Positions 50,226 to 58,629 of a stretch of DNA of 64,000 nt are shown here, in pieces. Below the pieces are notes generated by a model, which saw nothing but the letters and a program-made list of their open reading frames with translations, did not search any database and was not told the DNA's origin. How positions within the stretch are numbered: position 1 is the stretch's first letter; the number at the start of each line of letters is the position of its first letter. Made by a program: the position numbers and the translations under genes. Where the stretch lies: assembly GCF_003054705.1 (NCBI RefSeq), contig NZ_QAYX01000024.1:661001-725000 (forward strand), read 5' to 3'. The stretch is from Opitutus sp. ER46 (GTDB lineage Bacteria; Verrucomicrobiota; Verrucomicrobiia; Opitutales; Opitutaceae).

Positions 50226-51941
50226 TCAATTCCGGTGGAGCTTGCGGTACTTGATGCGGTGGGGCTGGTCGGCTTCCTTGCCCTTGCGGCGCCGGTAGTC
50301 CTCGAGGTAGCTTGAGTAGTTGCCGTTGAACCACTGCACGGTGCTGTCGCCCTCGAAGGCGAGGATGTGCGTGGCGACGCGGTCGAGGAACCAGCGGTCG
50401 TGCGAGACGACGACGGCGCAGCCGGCAAAGTTCTCGAGCCCCTCCTCGAGCGCACGAATGGAGTTCACGTCGAGATCGTTGGTGGGTTCGTCGAGGAGGA
50501 TGAGATTGGCGCCGCTCTTGAGCAGGCGGGCGAGGTGAACGCGGTTGCGTTCCCCGCCGGAGAGGACGCCGACCTTCTTCTGCTGGTCGGCGCCGGTGAA
50601 GCCGAACTGGGCGCAGTAGGCGCGGCTGTTCACCTCGCGACCGGCAAGCTTCATGATTTCTTCGCCGCCACTGATCGCCTGCCAGATGGTCTCCTGGGCG
50701 GGCAACGAATCGCGCGACTGGTCGACATGGGCGATCTTCACGGTGTCGCCGACGCGGAGCGTTCCGGCGTCGGGCAGTTCGGCTCCGGTGATGAGGCGGA
50801 ACAGCGTGGTTTTGCCGGCGCCATTGGGACCGATGACGCCCACGATGCCACCCGGCGGGAGGGAGAAGGTAACGTCCTCGAAGAGCAGGTTGTCGCCGTA
50901 GCTTTTGGCGAGTTGGTCCGCCTCGACCACGACGGTGCCGAGCCGGGGGCCGGGCGGGATGAGGATCTCGAAGTCGCGCTCCTTCTCAGCGACGTTCTCC
51001 TTGAGCATCGCCTCGTAGGCGTTGATGCGGGCCTGCGACTTGGCCTGCCGGGCCTTGGCGGATTTTTGGATCCACTCGAGTTCGCGAGCCATGGCCTTCT
51101 GGCGGCGGTCCTCGGTGCGCTGCTCGATGGCGAGCCGGCGCTGCTTCTGTTCGAGCCAGGAGGAGTAGTTGCCCTTCCAGGGAATGCCGTGGCCGCGATC
51201 GAGCTCGAGGATCCACTGGGCGACGTTGTCGAGGAAGTAGCGGTCGTGGGTGACGGCGATGACCGTGCCTTCGTAGCGGGAGAGGTGCTGTTCGAGCCAC
51301 TGGACGCTCTCGGCGTCGAGGTGGTTGGTCGGCTCGTCGAGGAGAAGGATGGAGGGCTTCTGCAGGAGCAGCCGGGCGAGTGCGACGCGACGGCGCTCAC
51401 CGCCGGAAAGCTTGTCGACGGGCTGGTCGCCGGGCGGGCAGCGGAGGGCGTCCATGGCCATGTCGACGTGCGACGCGACATCCCAGGCGCCGAGGGCGTC
51501 GATCTTCTCCTGGAGTTCGCCCTGCTTGGTGGTGATGGCGTCGCGCTCGGCATCGCTGGTGGCTTGGCCGATTTCGTCCCACGTGGCGTCATAGGCGGCG
51601 ACGAGGTCCGCGAGATGCTGGACACCCTCTTCGACGCAGGCACGGACGGTCTTGCCCGGTGTGAGGTGAGGCTCCTGCTCGAGAAAGCCAACGGTGTAGC
51701 CGGGCTCGAAGTGGACGCGGCCATCGATCTCGGTGTCGCGGCCAGCGAGGATGCGCATGAGCGAGGATTTGCCGGAGCCGTTCAGGCCGAGGACGCCGAT
51801 CTTGGCGCCGTAGAAGAAGGAGAGGGAGATGTCGCGGAGGATCTCCTTGCGTTCGATCTTCTTCGAGACGCCGAGCATCGAGAAAATGATGGTGGGAGCT
51901 TCGTCGGGTTTGGCCACGCGCGTGACTGAATCGGCGGGCAC
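50226..51941 (-). CDS. ettA: Energy-dependent translational throttle protein EttA (ABC-F)
   Basis: EttA is a ribosome-associated ABC-F ATPase that gates early elongation according to ATP level. The 571-residue product has two ABC cassettes: Walker A GLNGSGKSSLMRILAG with LSGGERRRVALARLLL and LLLDEPTNHLDAES, then GPNGAGKTTLFRLITG with LSGGERNRVHLARLLK and LLLDEPTNDLDVNS. Between them a linker (AREREW-like EWIQKSAKARQAKSQARINAYE) and an arm region in the first cassette (WDVASHVDMAMDALRCP) are typical of EttA. No membrane segments. It stands convergent with the secreted-protein gene at 49554. Confidence 0.96.
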   Translation of the reverse strand: MPADSVTRVAKPDEAPTIIFSMLGVSKKIERKEILRDISLSFFYGAKIGVLGLNGSGKSSLMRILAGRDTEIDGRVHFEPGYTVGFLEQEPHLTPGKTVRACVEEGVQHLADLVAAYDATWDEIGQATSDAERDAITTKQGELQEKIDALGAWDVASHVDMAMDALRCPPGDQPVDKLSGGERRRVALARLLLQKPSILLLDEPTNHLDAESVQWLEQHLSRYEGTVIAVTHDRYFLDNVAQWILELDRGHGIPWKGNYSSWLEQKQRRLAIEQRTEDRRQKAMARELEWIQKSAKARQAKSQARINAYEAMLKENVAEKERDFEILIPPGPRLGTVVVEADQLAKSYGDNLLFEDVTFSLPPGGIVGVIGPNGAGKTTLFRLITGAELPDAGTLRVGDTVKIAHVDQSRDSLPAQETIWQAISGGEEIMKLAGREVNSRAYCAQFGFTGADQQKKVGVLSGGERNRVHLARLLKSGANLILLDEPTNDLDVNSIRALEEGLENFAGCAVVVSHDRWFLDRVATHILAFEGDSTVQWFNGNYSSYLEDYRRRKGKEADQPHRIKYRKLHRN

Positions 51942-52101
51942 GGCGGCGGCAAGCTTGGGCTCCGGCAGGGGCGAGGCACGGTGTGGGTGCGTCGACGGGC
52001 GGCGCGCCGCGCCGGTTTAGGCGCATGATTATTCCACCGGCATACCACCGTTGCGCGCTTGCGGCGGTTTCGCGCGGCGTTGTTCGATGCAGGCTCCCCT
52101 C

Positions 52102-54198
52102 ATGAATTCCTATTCTATCCCCAGATTCACGATGGTGCTCGCGGGTGTGTTGATGGGCTGCCTCGCGATGGCGGCGCCCGATCAGCCCCCGGTCAGCGCC
52201 GAGAAGGCCGATGAACGCGCGGGTGCGTTGCTCGCGAAGATGACGACGGAGCAGAAGCTCGAGCTGATCAGCGGCCACAATCAGTTTTTCATCAAAGGAT
52301 TCCCGGAGCTGGGGATTCCGCAGCTGTACATGTCGGACGCGACGCAGGGCGTGCACATCCGGCCGCAGCTCAGCAACCAGCTCGAGAAATCGGTCGCGTT
52401 TCCGGCGCCGATTGCACTGGCGGCATCGTGGAACCCGGACCTCGCGTATGCCTACGCGAAGGCGGTGGGGGAGGAATGCCGGGCCGGTGACGTCGCGGTG
52501 CTGCTTGGGCCCGGAATGAACATCTATCGCGTGTCCCAGTGCGGGCGGAACTTCGAGTATTTCGGTGAGGATCCCTATCTCATCGCGCGCATGGTGGAGC
52601 GGTACGTGCGTGGGATGCAGGATACCGGCACGATGGCGACGCTGAAGCATTTCGTCGCGAACAACACCGATCACCGGCGGCGGACTTCAAACTCGATCGT
52701 CGATGAACGCACGCTGCACGAGATCTATCTTCCGGGCTTCAAGGCGGGCATCGATGCGGGGGCGCTGGCAGTCATGACCTCGTACAACCAGGTGAATGGC
52801 GAGTGGGCGGGCCAGAGTCGCGCCGTGATCACCGACCTCCTGCGCGGGCAACTCGGATTCAAAGGGCTGGTGATGTCCGATTGGACGTCGGTCTGGGATG
52901 CCGAGAAGATCATCAAGTCGGGCCAGGACCTGGAGATGCCAGGCAAGGCGAATATCGTGAAAGACGCCGCCCGGCTGCTGGCGGAGGGCAAGGTGGCGAT
53001 GGCGGACGTCGATCGGATGGCGCGGTCGATCCTGCGGACGTGCATCGCGCTGGGGCTGCACGACCGACCGGTGAAGGACGAGAGGTTTCTGGCGAAGTTT
53101 GCCGATCACGAGAGTGTCGCGCTGCAGAGTGCGCGCGAAGGCGTGGTGCTGCTGAAGAACAACGGTGTGCTCCCGCTCGCCCCGAAAGGCACGGGCAAGA
53201 TCCTTGCGACGGGCACGTTCATGGAGAAGCTCCCGCGCGGGGGCGGTTCGGCGGACGTGCTCGGCTACAACGCCGTGCTGCTGAAGCAGGCCATCGCCGA
53301 GACGTATGGCGAGCGGGTCACCTTCGTGGCGGAGCCGACGGACGAGCAATTGAAGGCGGCGGACGTGGTGCTGCTCAGCACGGGTACGCTCGATAAGGAA
53401 GGCGCGGATCGGCCGTTTGCCCTGGCGAAGGCCGACGAGGCGCGGGTGCAACGCGCAGTGAGCCTCAATCCGCGCACGGTGGTGATCGTGAACAGCGGCG
53501 GCGGCATTCAGATGACCGACTGGAACGAGCAGGCGGCGGCGGTGGTGTACGGCTGGTATCCCGGCCAGGTGGGCAACCGCGCGCTGGTCGAGGTGATCGC
53601 AGGCCTGACGAATCCATCGGGGCGGCTGCCCATCACGATCGAGCGCCGGTTCAAGGATTCGCCCGGCTACGGGTATGTGCCGGCCGGTGAGGACGTCGGC
53701 AAAGGTCTGAAGCGCGGTGAGGAGATGGCGAAACCGGTCTACCCCATCGAGTACAAGGAAGGCGTCTTCGTGGGTTATCGCTGGTACGAGGCGAAGAAGA
53801 TCGCGCCGTTGTATGCGTTTGGCGCGGGACTCTCTTACACGACCTACGCGTACGGTCAGCCGGTGATCGCGAAGGCCAACGCCAAGCGGGGCGAGGCCGT
53901 GACCGTGACCTGCACGGTGCACAACACGGGCAAGGTCGCGGGCGCCGAAGTCGTGCAACTCTATGTGCGGCCCGCGAAGGCGCCGGTGCCGCGGCCTGAG
54001 AAGGAGTTGAAGGGCTTTGCGAAGATCCCGCTGGCCCCGGGCGAAGTGAAGACGGTGACATTCACCCTGAACCCGCGGGACTTCGCGTATTGGGATGTGG
54101 CGCGCCATGACTGGTCGGTGGCTCCCGGTCGCTACCAGGTGCTCGTGGGCGGCGCGTCCGACCGCATTGCGGGCGAGGCGAGTGTCACGCTGGAGTGA
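52102..54198 (+). CDS. GH3-family beta-glycosidase, secreted
   Basis: The 698-residue protein has a signal peptide (MVLAGVLMGCLAMA), a GH3 TIM barrel with LLGPGMNIYR, NFEYFGEDPYL, LKHFVANN and the nucleophile Asp in LVMSDWTSVWD (about residue 260), an alpha/beta sandwich (DVVLLSTG region; WYPGQVGNRALVEVIAG) and a fibronectin type III-like C-terminus (VQLYVRPAKAPVPRPEKELKGF). Such enzymes remove beta-linked glucose, xylose or similar from oligosaccharides. Start at 52087 (MQAPLM) is an alternative. Together with the GH106 enzyme it suggests use of plant or algal polysaccharides. It lies upstream of the ilv leader but ends 124 bp before it. Confidence 0.93.
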   Translation: MNSYSIPRFTMVLAGVLMGCLAMAAPDQPPVSAEKADERAGALLAKMTTEQKLELISGHNQFFIKGFPELGIPQLYMSDATQGVHIRPQLSNQLEKSVAFPAPIALAASWNPDLAYAYAKAVGEECRAGDVAVLLGPGMNIYRVSQCGRNFEYFGEDPYLIARMVERYVRGMQDTGTMATLKHFVANNTDHRRRTSNSIVDERTLHEIYLPGFKAGIDAGALAVMTSYNQVNGEWAGQSRAVITDLLRGQLGFKGLVMSDWTSVWDAEKIIKSGQDLEMPGKANIVKDAARLLAEGKVAMADVDRMARSILRTCIALGLHDRPVKDERFLAKFADHESVALQSAREGVVLLKNNGVLPLAPKGTGKILATGTFMEKLPRGGGSADVLGYNAVLLKQAIAETYGERVTFVAEPTDEQLKAADVVLLSTGTLDKEGADRPFALAKADEARVQRAVSLNPRTVVIVNSGGGIQMTDWNEQAAAVVYGWYPGQVGNRALVEVIAGLTNPSGRLPITIERRFKDSPGYGYVPAGEDVGKGLKRGEEMAKPVYPIEYKEGVFVGYRWYEAKKIAPLYAFGAGLSYTTYAYGQPVIAKANAKRGEAVTVTCTVHNTGKVAGAEVVQLYVRPAKAPVPRPEKELKGFAKIPLAPGEVKTVTFTLNPRDFAYWDVARHDWSVAPGRYQVLVGGASDRIAGEASVTLE

Positions 54199-54322
54199 CG
54201 CGCTGCCCCCTGAAAACTCCCAGCCGCGGCATCCAGAGCCGCGCGGTTCGCGCAGTCGCCGCACGTTTGCGGTCTTGACACGCGTGAAGCAGCGCGGCTT
54301 CCTCCGCGGCGCCATCACTCCC

Positions 54323-54412
54323 ATGTCGTCGCTCGTCACAACGCGTTCCCTCCTCGACCTCGCTCTGGTCGTCGTCGTTGTGGCCGTTACCAAGGCGCCG
54401 CGAGGGAGCTGA
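54323..54412 (+). CDS. Val/Leu-rich leader peptide of the ilvBN attenuator
   Basis: A 29-codon reading frame starting MSSLVTTRSLLDLAL and containing five consecutive Val codons (residues 16-20) with another at 22, plus Leu at 4, 10, 11, 13 and 15; in all 12 of 29 residues are Val or Leu and none is Ile. It ends 15 bases before the 5' arm of a terminator and 101 bp before ilvB. The peptide itself should have no function: its translation reports Val- and Leu-tRNA supply. It resembles IvbL, the leader of E. coli ilvBN, in using a run of Val. A TTGACA-like hexamer at 54275-54280 might be the -35 of its promoter, but I see no good -10. Confidence 0.88.
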   Translation: MSSLVTTRSLLDLALVVVVVAVTKAPRGS

Positions 54413-54441
54413 GCATTTACGCTTTTCGCCCCTCCGGTGCC
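54394..54441 (+). promoter_or_regulatory. Antiterminator pairing of the ilvBN attenuator
   Basis: GGCGCCG (54394-54400), one bulged C, and GAGGG (54402-54406) pair with CCCTC (54430-54434) and CGGTGCC (54435-54441), giving 12 base pairs with a single G-U. This takes up most of the 5' arm of the terminator. A ribosome stalled at Val codons 54368-54382 leaves the first segment free, so the pairing can form; a ribosome reaching the stop at 54410 covers it. Confidence 0.8.
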
Positions 54442-54466
54442 GGACACCGGAGGGGCTTTTTGTTTT
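54428..54466 (+). terminator. Intrinsic terminator of the ilvBN attenuator
   Basis: A perfect 12-bp stem, GCCCCTCCGGTG (54428-54439) with CACCGGAGGGGC (54445-54456), has a 5-nt loop and is followed by TTTTTGTTTT. It lies between the leader peptide and ilvB and should stop transcription when branched-chain aminoacyl-tRNA is plentiful. Confidence 0.92.
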
Positions 54467-54513
54467 CCCCGGTGCACTGGCGGCGGAGGTGGCAACGAAA
54501 CCACCACACGCAC

Positions 54514-56214
54514 ATGAAAACCTACACCGGGGCCACGTTGCTCCGAACCCTGCTCGAACGACAGGGCATTCACACCATCGCCGGCATCCCGGGCGGAGCG
54601 ATCCTGCCCTTCTACGACGCCTTGCACGGCAGCCGCATCCGACACGTCCTCGCCCGCCACGAACAAGGGGCGGGCTTCATCGCGCAGGGCATGGCGCGCG
54701 TGACCGGACACGCGGCGGTCTGTGTGGCGACCTCCGGGCCGGGGGCCACAAATCTGCTCACGGCGATCGCGGATGCGCGGCTCGATTCGGTGCCGCTGGT
54801 GGCAATCACCGGCCAGGTGCCGCAGCCGCTGATTGGAACGGATGCCTTCCAGGAGGTGGACACCTACGGGCTCACGCTGCCGATCACGAAACACAATTTC
54901 CTCGTGCGTTCGGCGGCGGAGCTGCTCGAAGTGGTGCCGCTCGCCTTTCAACTGGCGGAGTCGGGACGACCGGGGCCGGTGCTGATCGATGTGCCGAAGG
55001 ACGTGCTGAACGCGCGGATCGACGTGGCCGGATTACCGGAACGCGGGCATCGCACCTCGGTGGCCTGGTGTCCGGACGAGCCCATCGAGCAACTCGCCAC
55101 GCTCCTGGTCGGCTGTGAGCGGCCGGTGCTCTATCTCGGCGGCGGCGTGATCGGGGCCGGTGCCGCGGAACTGGCGCGGACGCTCGCGCAGCGGTTGAAC
55201 GCGCCGGTGGTGGCGACGCTGATGGCGTTGGGCGCGATGGAGCACGACGACCCGTTGTTCATGGGCATGCTGGGCATGCACGGCGGCAAAGGCACCAATC
55301 TCCTCCTGCAGGAGGCGGATCTCGTGCTGGCGGTGGGAGCGCGTTTTGACGACCGCGCAACCGGGAAAGTGGCGGAGTTCTGCCCGCGGGCCATGATCGC
55401 GCACATCGACATCGACCGTGCGGAAATCGGGAAGATCAAGACGACGGCGCTTGGATTGCAGGGCGACGCGGCCGATATCCTGCGCCGGCTCGTGGCCCAG
55501 TTGCCCGATGCTCCAGCGCGGCCGGCGTGGCGGCGACGGGCGATGGATCTCAAGGTGAAGCACCCGCTGCATTGCCCCGCGCCGGCGCACCATCCGCTGC
55601 ACCCGCTCAACGTGATCCGTGAACTCGGCCGTCAGCTGCCGGAGGACGCGATCGTCACGACCGACGTGGGGCAGCATCAGATGTGGGTGGCCCAGGCGTA
55701 TCCCTTCCGTCAGCCACGCACGCTGCTGACGTCAGGCGGGTTGGGCACGATGGGCTTCGGGCTCCCGGCGGCGATCGGCGCGGCGCTCGCGGCGCCGGAT
55801 CGGCGCGTCGTGTGCGTGAGCGGGGATGGGTCGATCCTGATGAACGTGCAGGAACTGGCGACGCTGGCGGAGTTGCAGTTGCCGGTGGCGATCGTGCTCT
55901 TCAACAACTCGAACCTCGGGCTAGTGCGGCAGCAGCAGGAGCTCTTTTACGGCGGCCGGTACGAAGCATCGCGGTTCGCCCACGCCCCCGATTTCGCCGC
56001 CGTGGCGCGGGCGTTCGGGCTGCGGGGCGTGCGGCTCGACCGCGAGGGCGATCCCTTGGCGCAATTGGCAGCGGCGCTGGCTGAACGCGGGCCGTGTCTG
56101 ATCGATGTGCCGATCGACGATCAGGCCAACGTCTACCCGATGGTGCCCCCGGGCGCCGCGAACCTGCAGACGATCACCGCACCGGAACTCGAACTGGCCA
56201 CGGCCCATGAATAA
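54514..56214 (+). CDS. ilvB: Acetolactate synthase large subunit
   Basis: IlvB condenses two pyruvates, or pyruvate and 2-oxobutyrate, in the first shared step of Val/Leu/Ile synthesis. The 566-residue product has the catalytic Glu in ARHEQGAGFIAQGMAR, the FAD/oxidase-like central domain (LYLGGGVIGAGAAELARTL, VGARFDDRATGKVAEF) and the thiamine-diphosphate motif GDGSILMNVQELATLAELQLPVAIVLFNNSNLG. Length is normal. The ATG at 54514 fits the family start (GATLLRTLLERQGIHTIAGIPGGAILP). Expression is evidently controlled by the upstream attenuator. The ilvN start lies eight bases inside its 3' end. The product 2-acetolactate leads to 2-oxoisovalerate, which panB also uses. Confidence 0.95.
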   Translation: MKTYTGATLLRTLLERQGIHTIAGIPGGAILPFYDALHGSRIRHVLARHEQGAGFIAQGMARVTGHAAVCVATSGPGATNLLTAIADARLDSVPLVAITGQVPQPLIGTDAFQEVDTYGLTLPITKHNFLVRSAAELLEVVPLAFQLAESGRPGPVLIDVPKDVLNARIDVAGLPERGHRTSVAWCPDEPIEQLATLLVGCERPVLYLGGGVIGAGAAELARTLAQRLNAPVVATLMALGAMEHDDPLFMGMLGMHGGKGTNLLLQEADLVLAVGARFDDRATGKVAEFCPRAMIAHIDIDRAEIGKIKTTALGLQGDAADILRRLVAQLPDAPARPAWRRRAMDLKVKHPLHCPAPAHHPLHPLNVIRELGRQLPEDAIVTTDVGQHQMWVAQAYPFRQPRTLLTSGGLGTMGFGLPAAIGAALAAPDRRVVCVSGDGSILMNVQELATLAELQLPVAIVLFNNSNLGLVRQQQELFYGGRYEASRFAHAPDFAAVARAFGLRGVRLDREGDPLAQLAAALAERGPCLIDVPIDDQANVYPMVPPGAANLQTITAPELELATAHE

Positions 56215-56554
56215 CACCACTCCTTCCTCCCCGACGATGGCACCGGCGCTCGAGCCGAGCCATGGCCACGCGGCCAAGGCCGTCCTTGAACTTCGGGTAC
56301 GCAATCACCCTGGAACGATGTCGCACATCACCGGGCTCTTTGCCCGCCGGGCCTTCAACCTCGAGGCGATCGCGTGCGCCCCGGTGGGCGATGGTGCCAC
56401 CAGCGCGATGTTGTTGCTTGTGGCGAACGAGCCCCGCCTCGAGCAGGTTGTGCGGCAACTGGAGCGACTCTACGACGTGCTTTCGGTGCGGCCGCGGAGC
56501 GACCTGACGCCGGAGTTCTTCACTCGCTGGATCCACGACGGCGGCGAGCGCTGA
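56207..56554 (+). CDS. ilvN: Acetolactate synthase small (regulatory) subunit
   Basis: IlvN binds valine through an ACT domain and gives feedback control to IlvB. The 115-residue product has a 20-residue Ser/Pro/Thr-rich N-terminal extension and then AVLELRVRNHPGTMSHITGLFARRAFNLEAIAC, the ACT domain, closely resembling the short IlvN-type subunit. It overlaps ilvB by eight bases, consistent with translational coupling. Length is a little above the E. coli 96 residues. Confidence 0.93.
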   Translation: MNNTTPSSPTMAPALEPSHGHAAKAVLELRVRNHPGTMSHITGLFARRAFNLEAIACAPVGDGATSAMLLLVANEPRLEQVVRQLERLYDVLSVRPRSDLTPEFFTRWIHDGGER

Positions 56555-56581
56555 TCCTGATGGCGTGACCTGCGTTTCAGG

Positions 56582-56621
56582 CGCCGGACCGGTCGGGCGC
56601 GGCCAACGCCCCGGTCCGGCG
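56582..56621. terminator. Hairpin between convergent ilvN and aat, possible bidirectional terminator
   Basis: CGCCGGACCGG (56582-56592) is the exact reverse complement of CCGGTCCGGCG (56611-56621), with an 18-nt loop. There is no run of T on either strand, so it may only be a weak or factor-assisted terminator. It sits between the ends of ilvN and aat. Confidence 0.4.
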
Positions 56622-56632
56622 TGGCGTGGTCG

Positions 56633-57304
56633 TCAGCCGAAGAGCGGCCGCGGCGCCTGTTGTTCCGCATTGAGCCGGCGCAAAAACTCAGCGCGGGTAA
56701 TCTCGTGGGCTCCCAGCAGGGCGAAGTGGGGCGTGAGCTGCTGGATGTCGATCCAGGTGGCGCCCCGGTCCCGGAGGTGGTCCACCAGATGCAGGACGCA
56801 GAGCTTGGAGACATCGCTCAGCCGATGAAACATGCTCTCGCCGGTAAAGACGTCGGCCGCCGTGACGCCGTAGAGGCCACCGACGAGAGCGGCACCGTCC
56901 CAGGCCTCCACGCTGTGAGCAAGGCCACGGCGATGGAGTTCCACGTACGCGCCAATCATTGCCGGGGTGATCCAGGTTCCTGCCTGACCGGGGCGGGGGG
57001 CGGCGGCGCAGGCGTGGATGACGGTTTCGAAGGCGCGATCGGTCGTGAAGGTGAGGTGCGAGAGGGCACGACGAGCGCGCCGCAGGTTGTGGGGCACGTG
57101 CAGACGGTCGAATTCGAGGATGGCGCGGTGTGGCGGGCAAACCCAAGGGATGGGATTGAGCGGAGAGCCGTCGGGCCAGGGGAAGATGCCGTGCCGGTAG
57201 GCGGACACGAGGCGGTCGGCGGACAGTTGGTAATCAAGGGCGACCAAACCGAGCCCATCGTCAGGCTCGGGTGGGCCCCAGGAAAATTCCGGGACGGCGT
57301 TCAC
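56633..57304 (-). CDS. aat: Leucyl/phenylalanyl-tRNA-protein transferase
   Basis: Aat adds Leu or Phe from tRNA to N-terminal Arg or Lys of proteins, marking them for ClpAP (N-degron pathway). The 223-residue product has the family marks RHGIFPWPDGSPLNPIPWVCPPHRAILEFD, TWITPAMIGAYVELHRRGLAHSVEAWDG and GLYGVTAADVFTGESMFHR, then DIQQLTPHFALLGAHEITRAEFL. GTG at 57304 is used: the frame further upstream reads as unlike protein, and the length matches the usual 220-240. It is convergent with ilvN. Confidence 0.93.
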   Translation of the reverse strand: MNAVPEFSWGPPEPDDGLGLVALDYQLSADRLVSAYRHGIFPWPDGSPLNPIPWVCPPHRAILEFDRLHVPHNLRRARRALSHLTFTTDRAFETVIHACAAAPRPGQAGTWITPAMIGAYVELHRRGLAHSVEAWDGAALVGGLYGVTAADVFTGESMFHRLSDVSKLCVLHLVDHLRDRGATWIDIQQLTPHFALLGAHEITRAEFLRRLNAEQQAPRPLFG

Positions 57305-57471
57305 GTGCGGCGGCAACAGGGTGAGTGAAGGAGGGGGGCGCGCCAGTTTGTTTTTGCGGCGGGACGGTTCGGTTTCAGTCTGGGCGCGTGATGTTCTCGA
57401 AACGTATCTGGGCAGGGGTGTGGCGGTGCCGGATGGACGATCGCGGGCGCGGTGCCACGAGAGAAATCGGA

Positions 57472-58365
57472 ATGGCGGCGGGTGGATGGCGGCTCGCACT
57501 CGGGCTGGTTGCGACCGCGGCAGGAATTGCGCCGGGCCGAGGAGAAGTCACGTGGCTCCAGCCGGAGGCACCGGCGGTAACTCCCGGCGCGGTGTTGGCG
57601 CTGCAGGTGGTTTCCGGAGAGAGTTTTGGGGAGCCCTTTGCTCCCGTGCTACCGACGAGAATACGCGTGATTGGAGGATGGCTGGCGGATGGGCCGGTGG
57701 CGGTGGGTGCGCCAGTACTGCAGACCACGGGGAACGCCACGGTGACGCATCCGGCGGCCAGGCCGGTCGCGCCGAACCCGGCTCCGGCTGCCAATGGCGA
57801 GCAGCGTTTGGTCGCAACGTTGGCCCGCCCGGCGGTGGCGGCGTTCACGGCGGAACTGGAGCCCGAGGTGCGGACGGTGCCCCGGCCAGGTGTGCACGGC
57901 TATTTGAGGAAGGTTTTCGCGTCCGAGGACGTGCTGGAGGCGTGGGGCGAAGTGCCGGCGCCTGAGCCATGGCGGGAAGTGCGGAGAATCCGACTCAAAA
58001 CGTATGTCCGGGTGGGCGAACCGAGTGCGACGGATCGGAGTTGGGCCAAGGCGGAAAGGCGTGGCTTGGACGTGGTGCCTGATGGCGATCCGACCGCTGT
58101 GCAGGAAGGCGCAGAGTTGGCGGTGTGGGTCTGGCGTGATGGTCGGCCGGCGTCTGGGGTGTTGGTCCAATTCTTGGCGTGGGGAGGGGATCGGGAGCAC
58201 GTCGTGGCGTCCGACGACAACGGGCGGGCGGTGAGTCCAGTGGACGCAGCGGGGCTGTGGCAGGTCCAGGCGGTGGACATTCGGAAAGCGGCCGTGCTGG
58301 AAGCTGCGTGGGAGGTACAGGTTGTCCGGTTGACATTCAACGCCCGCGCTAGGCCGCGGGGTTGA
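57472..58365 (+). CDS. DUF4198-like secreted/periplasmic protein
   Basis: A 297-residue protein with a signal peptide (GGWRLALGLVATAAGIAPGRG) and a layout resembling DUF4198/NikM-like proteins. An early WLQPEAPAVTPGAVLALQVVSGESFGEPF is followed late by LDVVPDGDPTAVQEGAELAVWVWRDGRPASGVLVQFLAWGGD and VASDDNGRAVSPVDAAGLWQVQAVDI. The family is periplasmic and often linked to nickel or cobalt uptake in other bacteria, but nothing nearby supports metal transport here. ATG at 57433 and 57391 are alternative starts; the one at 57472 gives the shortest signal peptide. Function is not known. Confidence 0.75.
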   Translation: MAAGGWRLALGLVATAAGIAPGRGEVTWLQPEAPAVTPGAVLALQVVSGESFGEPFAPVLPTRIRVIGGWLADGPVAVGAPVLQTTGNATVTHPAARPVAPNPAPAANGEQRLVATLARPAVAAFTAELEPEVRTVPRPGVHGYLRKVFASEDVLEAWGEVPAPEPWREVRRIRLKTYVRVGEPSATDRSWAKAERRGLDVVPDGDPTAVQEGAELAVWVWRDGRPASGVLVQFLAWGGDREHVVASDDNGRAVSPVDAAGLWQVQAVDIRKAAVLEAAWEVQVVRLTFNARARPRG

Positions 58366-58629
58366 TGGAAAAATGCTGGGCGGCCGGGATGGGAGGGCTC
58401 CCGACTCTCGCCGTGGAAGCATCCGGTTACCTGAACACGGGGCCGATTGGGGCAAATGGGTGGCAGCCATCGCGAGGGGATGGGGAGGGGAACCCAAAAC
58501 AGGGCGGTGGGGCGCCCCCGGGGTGGCAATTGCGTTCGTTGGCCGGATGCCGCGAGGACGCAGCAGAGGGTAGGTTGAGGCTCCAGTGGAAACTCAATCG
58601 CAATAAAACCACCACAGCCCAACCCACGT

